The notes beneath the pieces are model-generated. The model searched no databases and was not told the DNA's origin. It saw only the letters and a program-made list of their open reading frames with translations. The position numbers were made by a program, and so were the translations under genes. This document shows positions 57,657 to 64,000 of a stretch of DNA of 64,000 nucleotides, piece after piece; the stretch's first letter is position 1; each line of letters starts with the position of its first letter. The stretch comes from Pseudonocardia cypriaca. GTDB taxonomy: Bacteria; Actinomycetota; Actinomycetes; Mycobacteriales; Pseudonocardiaceae. The DNA lies in assembly GCF_006717045.1 (NCBI RefSeq), contig NZ_VFPH01000002.1:1860001-1924000 (forward strand), in the 5' to 3' direction.

Positions 57657-58409
57657 ATGACGTCCGTTCCGTCGCCGCCGTTGGCCGGCCGCCGTGCGCT
57701 GGTCACGGGTGCCGCCTCGGGCATCGGGGCGGCGCTGGCGCGGCGGCTCGTCGCCGACGGGGCACAGGTGGTGGCCGTCGACCGCGACGAGGCCGGGCTC
57801 GCCACGCTCGAGGGCGTGGAAGCGGTGCCCTGCGACCTGTCGGACCTCGCGGCCGTCGACGCGCTGCCCGCCGATGTCGACGTCCTGGTCAACAACGCCG
57901 GCCTGCAGCACGTCGCCCCGATCCCCGAGTTCGACCCCGACCGGTTCTCGCTGCTCCTGCGCGTGATGCTGGAGGCGCCGTTCCGGCTCGCCCGGCGCGC
58001 GCTGCCGCACATGTACGCCCACGGCTGGGGCCGAGTGATCAACATCTCGAGCGTGCACGGGCTGCGCGCGAGCCCGTTCAAGTCCGCTTACGTCAGCGCG
58101 AAGCACGGTCTGGAAGGCCTGTCCAAGGTCATCGCGCTCGAGGGCGCCGAGCACGGGGTCACGAGCAACTGCATCGACCCCAGCTACGTGCGCACGCCGC
58201 TGGTCGAGCGGCAGATCGCCGACCAGGCCCGCACCCACGGGATCGACCCCGATGCCGTGGTGGAGCGGGTGATGCTCGCGCCGGCCGCCGTGAAGCGGCT
58301 CGTGGAACCGGACGAGGTGGCCGAGCTGGCGGCCGTGCTCTACGGGTCGGCGTCCGCGTCGATCACCGGAACGTCGCTCTCGATGGACGGCGGCTGGACC
58401 GCCCACTGA
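57657..58409 (+). CDS. 3-hydroxybutyrate dehydrogenase-like SDR
   Basis: A 250-residue classical short-chain dehydrogenase. The cofactor loop is TGAASGIG (17-24), NNAGLQHVAPI at 79-89, and the catalytic residues Ser132, Tyr145 and Lys149 (SAYVSAKHG). NAGLQHVAPIPEF and ISSVHGLRASPFKSAY strongly resemble D-beta-hydroxybutyrate dehydrogenase. The ATG at 57657 was chosen; an earlier ATG (57576) would place the two palindromes' downstream flank in the coding region. It probably oxidises 3-hydroxybutyrate to acetoacetate. It is followed after 17 bp by an MHS transporter. Confidence 0.85.
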   Translation: MTSVPSPPLAGRRALVTGAASGIGAALARRLVADGAQVVAVDRDEAGLATLEGVEAVPCDLSDLAAVDALPADVDVLVNNAGLQHVAPIPEFDPDRFSLLLRVMLEAPFRLARRALPHMYAHGWGRVINISSVHGLRASPFKSAYVSAKHGLEGLSKVIALEGAEHGVTSNCIDPSYVRTPLVERQIADQARTHGIDPDAVVERVMLAPAAVKRLVEPDEVAELAAVLYGSASASITGTSLSMDGGWTAH

Positions 58410-58426
58410 AAGGAAACGGAGACACC

Positions 58427-59758
58427 GTGGTCACCGACAAACAGTCATCCGGCAACATCATCAAGGTCGTGGCGGCCAGCATGGCCGGTACGGCCGTCGA
58501 GTGGTACGACTTCTTCCTCTACGGGGTCGCGGCGGCCGTCGTGTTCCCGGCGGTCTTCTTCCCGTCGAACGACCCCGCGGTAGGCACCCTGCTCGCGCTC
58601 GGCACGTTCGCGATCGGCTTCGTGGCCCGGCCGCTCGGCGGGCTGGTCTTCGGCCACTACGGCGACAAGCTCGGCCGCAAGAAGCTGCTGGTCATCAGCC
58701 TCGTGGCGATGGGGATCGCGACGTTCGCGATCGGGCTGCTACCCGGGTACGCGACCATCGGGATCGCGGCGCCGCTGCTGCTGGTGGTCCTGCGCCTCGT
58801 ACAGGGCTTCGCGATCGGCGGGGAATGGGGCGGGGCCGTCCTCATCGTCTCCGAGCACGGCGACCCGGCGCGGCGCGGCTACTGGGCGAGCTGGCCGCAG
58901 GCAGGCGTGCCGATCGGCCAGCTGCTCGCCAACGCGCTGCTCTTCCTGCTCGCCGCGATCCAGAGCGAGCAGGACTTCCAGTCGTGGGGGTGGCGGATCC
59001 CGTTCCTGCTCTCCGCGGTGCTCGTGCTGATCGGCCTCTACATCCGGCTGTCGATCGAGGAGTCGCCGGTCTTCCGAGAGGCCCAGGCCCGCGCCGCCGA
59101 GCGCGTCGCGGCGGGCGAGCGGGAGGTCGTCCCGATCGTCGACGTGTTCCGCCGCTACCCCCGTGAGGTCTTCACGGCGATGGGAGCGCGGTTCGCCGAG
59201 AACGTCTGCTACTACATCTTCACGATCGTCATCACGACCTACATGACGAAGCGGCTCGGGGTGTCCAGCTCCTTCGTGCTCGGCGCCGTGCTCATCGGCA
59301 CCGCGGTCCACCTGGTGGTCATCCCCGTGTGGGGCGCGCTCTCCGACCGCTTCGGCCGCAAGCCGATCTACCTGCTCGGAGCCGCGGGCGTCGGGATCTG
59401 GGCGTTCGTGTTCATCGCGCTCATCGACACGGCCAACTTCGCGCTCACCGCGCTCGCCGTCGTCGTCGGGCTGGTGTTCCACGCCGCGATGTACGGGCCG
59501 CAGGCGGCGTTCCTCTCCGAGCTGTTCGGGACGAAGGTCCGCTACTCGGGCACGTCGGTCGGCTACCAGCTCGCATCCGTCGTGGCGGGCGGGCTCGCGC
59601 CGATCATCGCCGTGGCGCTCTACACCTCGTTCGACTCCGGCTATGCGGTGTCGGTGTACGTGGCGCTCAGCTCGCTGCTGACGATCCTGGCAGTGGCGTC
59701 CTACGGCGAGACCCGCTCGCGCGACCTCGCCGAGGACCACGCGATCGCAAAGCACTGA
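58427..59758 (+). CDS. MHS-family metabolite:H+ symporter
   Basis: A 443-residue major facilitator with 12 helices. MHS signatures are ASMAGTAVEWYDFFLYGVAA at the start, RPLGGLVFGHYGDKLGRKKL between helices 2 and 3, LVQGFAIGGEWGGAVLIVSE, and LSDRFGRKPIYLLGAAGVG. GTG at 58427 is preceded by GGAG about 6 nt upstream. The family imports organic acids, shikimate and osmolytes. Placed directly after the bdhA-like gene, it may import 3-hydroxybutyrate or a related acid; this is inferred from context. Confidence 0.9.
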   Translation: MVTDKQSSGNIIKVVAASMAGTAVEWYDFFLYGVAAAVVFPAVFFPSNDPAVGTLLALGTFAIGFVARPLGGLVFGHYGDKLGRKKLLVISLVAMGIATFAIGLLPGYATIGIAAPLLLVVLRLVQGFAIGGEWGGAVLIVSEHGDPARRGYWASWPQAGVPIGQLLANALLFLLAAIQSEQDFQSWGWRIPFLLSAVLVLIGLYIRLSIEESPVFREAQARAAERVAAGEREVVPIVDVFRRYPREVFTAMGARFAENVCYYIFTIVITTYMTKRLGVSSSFVLGAVLIGTAVHLVVIPVWGALSDRFGRKPIYLLGAAGVGIWAFVFIALIDTANFALTALAVVVGLVFHAAMYGPQAAFLSELFGTKVRYSGTSVGYQLASVVAGGLAPIIAVALYTSFDSGYAVSVYVALSSLLTILAVASYGETRSRDLAEDHAIAKH

Positions 59759-59799
59759 GCGCGGCTCGCGGGGCGGGAGGCGGTGGCATCATCACCGCC

Positions 59800-61605
59800 G
59801 TGTCGCGCACGGCGCTGGAGCTGCTGCGCCTGCTCGCCCAGGACGCGCCCGCCGAGCGCATCGAGGAGCAGGCGCGGGCGCTCGCGGCGGCCGACCCGGA
59901 GTCCGGGGCGGTCGCGCGGGAGCTCGCCCTGCGCGTCCGGGCGGGGATCGACGCGCACCGGCGCCGGGAGGCGGAGCTGTCGGCGCTGGTCGACATCGCC
60001 CGCGACCTCGCGTCGCTCCCGGAGCCGGGCGGGGTGCTCGACACGATCGTCCGCCGCGCCCGCAGCCTGCTCGGCGCGGACTGCGCGTACCTGACGCTGG
60101 CCGACCCGGAGCGGGGCGACACGTTCATGCGCGCCACGGACGGGTCGATCTCCGCCCGGTTCCAGACGCTCCGGCTGCCGCTGGGCGCGGGCCTCGGCGG
60201 CCTGGTGGCGCAGACGCGGCGGCCGTACTGGACCGCCGACTACCCGGCCGACACCCGCTACGACCACACCACCGAGATCGACGCGGCGGTCGACGAGGAA
60301 GGGCTGGTCGCGATCTGCGGCACCCCGCTGCTGGTCGACCGCGAGTTCGTCGGGGTGCTGTTCGCCGCGCACCGGACGCACCGCCCGTTCGCCAGCACCG
60401 AGGTGGCGCTACTGGGCTCGCTCGCCGCGCTCGCCGCCGTCACGCTCGTGCAGCTGCGCCGCGCGGCGGAGACGGCCGACGCGCTCGCGGCCCTGTCCAG
60501 CGCGCACGCCGGGATCGAGCAGGCCGCCGCGGCGCACGACCGGTTCGCCGGGGTGGTGCTCTCCGGCGGCGGGGTCGACGACATCGCCGCCGCCCTCGCC
60601 GAGCTGCTCGGCTGCTGGGTGGCGGTGCTGGACGTCGACGACCAGCGGCTCGCGGCCCACGGCGCGGTGCCCGACCGGCTGGTCGAGCTCCCCGCGGTGC
60701 AGCAGGCGGCCGACGCCGCTCGGCTGGTGAGCGCCGACGGCGCGGCCGCGGTGGCCGTGCGGGCGGCCGGCCAGCGCCTGGGCACCCTCGTACTGGGCGG
60801 GCGCGCCGCGCTCGACGACGGGCAGGTCCGCACCGTCGAACGCGCGGCGATGGTGACGGCGCTGGTACTGCTGTTCCGGCTGCGCGAGGCCGAGGCCGAC
60901 CAGCAGGTCCGCACCGACCTGCTCGCCGACCTGCTGTCCCGGCCGGCAGGCGAGGTGGACACGACGCTCGTCGAGCGCGGGCGGCTGCTCGGGCTGCGGC
61001 TGCGCACGCCGCACGTCGTGGCCGTGTGCCGGGCCGGTCGAGCTCTCGGACCAGGGCTCGTGGGCACGAACGAGGAGTGGTCGGTCGCCGTCGTGCCGGG
61101 GCGCGACCCCTCCGCCGTGGCCCACGAGGTGGCCCAGCGCGCGGGGCGGGACGCCGGGCCGGTCGGCGCGGCGGGGCCGGTCGTACCCGCCGCCGGCCTG
61201 CGTGAGACGTACGCCGACGCCCGGCGCACCGCCGACGCTCTCAGCGCGCTCGGCCTGCCTGCTGGCTCCGCCCGTGACCTCGGCTTCGCCGGGCTCGTCA
61301 CGGGGGACGCCGCGGACGTCGAGGCGTACGTCGAGCGCGTGCTCGGCCCCGTCGCGGCCCACGACGCCCGTCGCGGCACCGACCTGCTCGCCACCGTGGA
61401 GGCCTACTTCGCCGCCGGGGCGAGCCCGACCCGCGCGGCAGGTGCGCTCCACGTCCACGTGAACACCGTGACCCAGCGCCTGGAACGCGTTGCGGCCCTG
61501 CTCGGCGAGGACTGGCAGTCGCCCGACCGCGCCCTCGAACTGCAGCTGGCCCTGCGCCTGAGCCGGCTGAGGCAGTTGGACAGTTCAGGAAAGCCACGTT
61601 CCTGA
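59800..61605 (+). CDS. PucR-family regulator with GAF domain
   Basis: A 601-residue regulator. A coiled N-terminal stretch (1-60) is followed by a GAF sensor (about 65-225: LSALVDIARDLASLPEPGGV, LGADCAYLTLADPERGDTFM, GLVAICGTPLLVDREFVGVL), a degenerate middle domain, and the C-terminal PucR helix-turn-helix (about 535-595: TVEAYFAAGASPTRAAGALH ... VHVNTVTQRLERVAALLG). GTG at 59800. It is 41 bp after the MHS gene, so it probably regulates this catabolic operon from its end. Its last codons overlap a structured element. Confidence 0.88.
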   Translation: MSRTALELLRLLAQDAPAERIEEQARALAAADPESGAVARELALRVRAGIDAHRRREAELSALVDIARDLASLPEPGGVLDTIVRRARSLLGADCAYLTLADPERGDTFMRATDGSISARFQTLRLPLGAGLGGLVAQTRRPYWTADYPADTRYDHTTEIDAAVDEEGLVAICGTPLLVDREFVGVLFAAHRTHRPFASTEVALLGSLAALAAVTLVQLRRAAETADALAALSSAHAGIEQAAAAHDRFAGVVLSGGGVDDIAAALAELLGCWVAVLDVDDQRLAAHGAVPDRLVELPAVQQAADAARLVSADGAAAVAVRAAGQRLGTLVLGGRAALDDGQVRTVERAAMVTALVLLFRLREAEADQQVRTDLLADLLSRPAGEVDTTLVERGRLLGLRLRTPHVVAVCRAGRALGPGLVGTNEEWSVAVVPGRDPSAVAHEVAQRAGRDAGPVGAAGPVVPAAGLRETYADARRTADALSALGLPAGSARDLGFAGLVTGDAADVEAYVERVLGPVAAHDARRGTDLLATVEAYFAAGASPTRAAGALHVHVNTVTQRLERVAALLGEDWQSPDRALELQLALRLSRLRQLDSSGKPRS

Positions 61606-61697
61606 ACGTGGGGTACAGCCCATGTATGTCTGGCGGCTGAACGCCGTCGCGAAGCAGGCGGACAGCCGCCAGTGACACCACAGTGGCTTTCCTGAAC
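61583..61697. repeat. 115-bp structured element with nested inverted repeats
   Basis: The outer arms 61583-61597 (GTTCAGGAAAGCCAC) and 61683-61697 are perfect 15-bp complements. Inside are a hairpin CCACGTTC...GAACGTGG (about 61594-61611) and a second with 10-bp arms CTGGCGGCTG (61630-61639) / CAGCCGCCAG (61663-61672). The result is a cruciform or multi-branched RNA. The left arm covers the last codons and stop of the PucR gene. It may be its terminator or a small palindromic repeat element. Confidence 0.6.
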
Positions 61698-61932
61698 CTC
61701 CCGGGCGCCCCGGCGGCGACGCGCGGCGCGGCGCCGGATGGTTCCCGCCCGTCGTTCGACGGCGACCGTTCGGCGTCGATTTGGGCACGAGCCGATCACC
61801 GATCGTGATCGCCCACTCGACGGACCCGACAGCTCCACCCGCAACCCGCTCACGGGTCGCGCGTTGAGCCCGGTGACCGGGGCCGGCGGAACGGGGAGCC
61901 TCCGCCGGCACCGGTTGATCTTCTTCTCCGGC
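61698..61932. other. Intergenic stretch without a recognised feature
   Basis: The region between the structured element and the end of the nitroreductase-like gene. It has no conserved open frame, no ribosome site before a plausible start, and no inverted repeat longer than about 6 bp that I could see. Confidence 0.5.
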
Positions 61933-62379
61933 TCAGCGGAGCCGGAACACCGGGTAGCCGGGGGCGATCGCGAGCAGGGTCTCGTCGGACGCGGTGTGGT
62001 CGACGCCCTCGAAGAACACGCCCACCTCGAACTTCCAGCGCCGCAGGTACGCCCGCAGGATCTCGGGCTTGTCGGCGTCGGCCAGCTCGTCGGCGGCGAA
62101 CGCCTCGGTCCGCCTGCCGAGCCGCAGCTCCCCGGTCCCGCCCGCGGCACGCAGGTTGCGCACCCACTGCGTGTGCCCGCGCGGCGCCACCAGGTACCGG
62201 GCTCCCTCGTGGCCCAGCAGGTTGACCGGCACCGTCCGCCACTCCCCGCTGCTCCGGCCACGCACGGCGAGCACCCGGGAGCCCCAGATGCTCACGCCGC
62301 GAGCGGTCAGCCACCTGACCACGGTGTTGAACAGCTCGGTACCGCGGCCGGTCCGGACGTAACGCGGGCTGCCGTTCAT
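61933..62379 (-). CDS. Ddn-like nitroreductase family deazaflavin (F420)-dependent oxidoreductase
   Basis: A 148-residue split-barrel protein of the DUF385/Ddn family: LTARGVSIWGSRVLAVRGRS, GEWRTVPVNLLGHEGARYLV, APRGHTQWVRNLRAAGGTGE and a C-terminal FEGVDHTASDETLLAIAPGY PVFRLR. The RGR-S/T-G...R-T-P pattern and the APRG-x2-QWVxNLRA loop are family hallmarks and bind F420. ATG at 62379 has AGGAGAT 6-7 nt upstream. Its promoter is bracketed by two identical palindromes. Confidence 0.88.
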   Translation of the reverse strand: MNGSPRYVRTGRGTELFNTVVRWLTARGVSIWGSRVLAVRGRSSGEWRTVPVNLLGHEGARYLVAPRGHTQWVRNLRAAGGTGELRLGRRTEAFAADELADADKPEILRAYLRRWKFEVGVFFEGVDHTASDETLLAIAPGYPVFRLR

Positions 62380-62401
62380 GGTGATCTCCTGATCCGCTTT
62401 G

Positions 62402-62466
62402 AGAGCAGTGCTCTTGTTGAGAAACAGTGCACCAGCCCAAGTGCTTCTTGTCAAGAGCAGTGCTCT
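62402..62466 (-). promoter_or_regulatory. Promoter bracketed by two identical 13-bp palindromes
   Basis: AGAGCAGTGCTCT occurs twice, at 62402-62414 and 62454-62466. On the minus strand a consensus -35 TTGACA (62454-62449) adjoins the distal copy, with a -10-like TGCACT 17 bp downstream (62431-62426), and the proximal copy follows near the expected start of transcription. The extended palindrome CAAGAGCA-g-TGCTCTTG is the form seen for many TetR-family operators. It should control the nitroreductase-like gene. No TetR gene is adjacent. Confidence 0.65.
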
Positions 62467-62468
62467 CG

Positions 62469-63074
62469 TCAGGAGATCGCGGGAACCCGGGTGCGTCGCA
62501 GCTTCGACACCAGCGCGAACCCCGCGGCCGTCGCCACGGCCATCGCCACGCCTGCGAACAGGCTGAGCAGCGGGTCGCCCCCGGTGACCGGGCCGAGCGC
62601 CAGCCCGATCAGCAGCATGTAGGCGCTCCACGCCGCCGAGCTCACGATCGACCACGGCAGGAAGCGGCGCACCGGCAGGCCGAAGCGCCCGGCGGCGGCG
62701 GTGCTCACCAGGCGTCCGCCGGGCACGAACCGCGCCCCCACCAGGGCGATGCCGGGGCGGCAGAGCATGTGCCGGCGCACCCACGCCGACACCTCGTACT
62801 CGGTGTCGACGGTGCGCGACAGCAGCTTGTGCGAGCAGCGGCCCAGCCAGAAGACGACCGAGTCGCCCAGCACCGAACCGGCCAGCGCGGCGACGAAGAG
62901 CCCGAACACCATGCCCACGTCACCTCCGCCGAAGGCGGTGGTCGCCGCCGACATCAGGATGGTCTCGCTCGGCAGGATCGGGAACGGCGCGTCGACCGCG
63001 ATCATCACGACGAGCAGCGGCAGCAGCCACGAGCTGCGCATGACCGCGTCGCACACGGTCAGGACGTCCAACAA
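62469..63074 (-). CDS. DedA family membrane protein (second copy)
   Basis: A 201-residue paralogue of 42610-43236 with the same motifs in the same order: VDAPFPILPSETILMSAATT, LFVAALAGSVLGDSVVFWLG, LVGARFVPGGRLVSTAAAGR and RFLPWSIVSSAAWSAYMLLI, then LGPVTGGDPLLSLFAGVAMA. The start is chosen as TTG at 63074, which has AGAGGA 6 nt upstream and aligns with the paralogue's N terminus; GTG 63056 and ATG 63041 are alternatives. It lies 2 bp upstream of the palindromic promoter region and divergent from a secreted protease gene. Confidence 0.85.
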   Translation of the reverse strand: MLDVLTVCDAVMRSSWLLPLLVVMIAVDAPFPILPSETILMSAATTAFGGGDVGMVFGLFVAALAGSVLGDSVVFWLGRCSHKLLSRTVDTEYEVSAWVRRHMLCRPGIALVGARFVPGGRLVSTAAAGRFGLPVRRFLPWSIVSSAAWSAYMLLIGLALGPVTGGDPLLSLFAGVAMAVATAAGFALVSKLRRTRVPAIS

Positions 63075-63263
63075 ATGCAGTCCTCTCGGGCGCGCTCGCC
63101 CGAGAACGCGCGACTGAAGGCCGGGGGGAGCGGCGTCCAGCCTCCCAGACGACACCGTGCACCGGCCGTGCGGTCCCCGTCACCCCGTCGCGCTACAAGG
63201 ACGGCGCAGGTCAACGAGTCGATCTACGCTCGCCGCGTCCGCCGACCCGACGGGGAGTGATCT

Positions 63264-64000
63264 GTGGGATTCCGCCGTTTCGCCGTGCTCGGCCTCGCCG
63301 TCGTCGCCATCGCACTCGTGGGCAGCCCGGCACACGCGGCGCCGTCCGCAGCCGCGATCACCCCGGGCGTCCGGATGATCAGCCCGGTGGACCAGCGGGT
63401 CACGAGCTCGTGCACGGCGGCGTTCGTCTTCGCCGGCGACGACGCGACGTACCTCGGGTACGCGGCCCACTGCGCGGGCGCGAGCGAGTCGATGGGCCTG
63501 TCCGGCTGCGCCGAACCGACGCTCCCGCTCGGCACCGACGTGACGATCCTGGCCAACGACGGCTCCCGCGCATCCGGCCGCCTCGCCTACACCTCGTGGG
63601 GCACGATGCAGGAGCGCGGCGAGTCGGACCCCGCGCGGTGCATGTACAACGACTTCGCCCTCGTCGAGGTCGACCCGGCCGACGTCGCGCGGGTCGACCC
63701 CACGGTGCCCGTGTTCGGCGGACCCGTCGGGCTGGACACCGACGGGACGGCGTTCGGCGAGCGAGTGGTCAGCTACCAGCCGCAGAACGGCGGCACGAGC
63801 GCCAAGCAGGGACGCAGCCTCGGCACGGGCGGCGACGGGCTCGCCCACCGCGTCGAGACCAGGCCACCCGGCCGTCCCGGCGACTCCGGCAGCGGCTACC
63901 TCGACGGCGAGGGCCGCGCCTTCGGCGTGCTCTCCACCCTGTTCACCGACGGCAGCGCCACCAACGGCGTCACCGACCTGGCCCACGCCCTCGACTACGC
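63264..64000 (+). CDS. Secreted trypsin-like serine protease (3' end outside window)
   Basis: Open from GTG 63264 (GGGGAG about 7 nt upstream) to the window end, at least 245 residues. Signal peptide 1-26 (FAVLGLAVVAIALVGSPAHA). The chymotrypsin-fold triad is His69 (GYAAHCAG), Asp130 (MYNDFALVEV) and Ser208 (RPGDSGSGYLD). The Cys pair flanking the His region fits an S1 protease. There is no pro-region of the alpha-lytic type. It is probably released outside the cell and is close to its C terminus at the cut. Confidence 0.88.
   Translation, partial: MGFRRFAVLGLAVVAIALVGSPAHAAPSAAAITPGVRMISPVDQRVTSSCTAAFVFAGDDATYLGYAAHCAGASESMGLSGCAEPTLPLGTDVTILANDGSRASGRLAYTSWGTMQERGESDPARCMYNDFALVEVDPADVARVDPTVPVFGGPVGLDTDGTAFGERVVSYQPQNGGTSAKQGRSLGTGGDGLAHRVETRPPGRPGDSGSGYLDGEGRAFGVLSTLFTDGSATNGVTDLAHALDY

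Overview
The window is high-GC DNA with dense, often overlapping genes and frequent GTG starts. It reads as the chromosome of a filamentous or rare actinobacterium. The backbone gene order (tig-clpP1-clpP2-clpX, then valS, folC, DUF4233, ndk and the TIGR03960-type radical SAM gene) is the conserved actinobacterial arrangement. The accessory content (several F420-type enzymes, a SARP/STAND regulator, an OFA antiporter, chvE-mmsAB sugar uptake, GC-rich palindromic repeats) suggests Pseudonocardiaceae, possibly Pseudonocardia. The genus is an inference.

Layout. 1-4.7 kb holds a truncated radical SAM gene, a TspO-like membrane protein and a three-gene NodIJ/DrrAB-type exporter, all on the minus strand. 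A MITE-like element (4732-4903) follows, then a GlxA-type regulator divergent from an MFS-amidase operon. 8.4-8.9 kb contains two related palindromic repeats upstream of a TetR-metallohydrolase operon. 10.4-22.5 kb is core: ndk, DUF4233, folC and bacterial-type valS on the minus strand, interrupted by accessory genes (an MFS exporter, CGNR and DM13 proteins). Between folC and valS lies a plus-strand cassette carrying a second, archaeal-type valyl-tRNA synthetase, a serine hydrolase and a PPOX protein. 22.6-29.2 kb is accessory: an amino acid permease, a papain-like protein, a Tat-exported PhoD, an F420-type PPOX, DUF6457, RidA, and an OFA-family MFS with its 45-residue partner.

29.4-41 kb is core again: clpX, clpP2, clpP1 and tig (proteostasis), an FhuF-like iron reductase, then gltBD (glutamate synthase) behind a long leader and ended by a strong hairpin. 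41-48.8 kb holds a membrane-anchored trypsin-like protease with a DedA protein, a chvE-mmsA-mmsB monosaccharide importer under a LacI-type palindrome, and a nuclease-fold orphan gene bracketed by about 60-bp imperfect inverted repeats. 48.8-64 kb holds a large GH57-like glycosidase divergent from a SARP-NB-ARC-TPR regulator with a sigma factor, an F420-type LLM oxidoreductase divergent from a MarR regulator, a 3-hydroxybutyrate dehydrogenase-like/MHS transporter/PucR set, a Ddn-like nitroreductase whose promoter is bracketed by two identical palindromes, a second DedA protein, and a second secreted trypsin-like protease cut by the window end.

No tRNA, rRNA, CRISPR array or intact transposase was seen. 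The points most worth a second look are the valS duplication that splits the valS-folC operon, the inverted-repeat-bracketed nuclease-fold gene, the small non-coding palindromic elements (4.7, 8.4-8.9 and 61.6 kb), and the twin palindromes at 62.4 kb.
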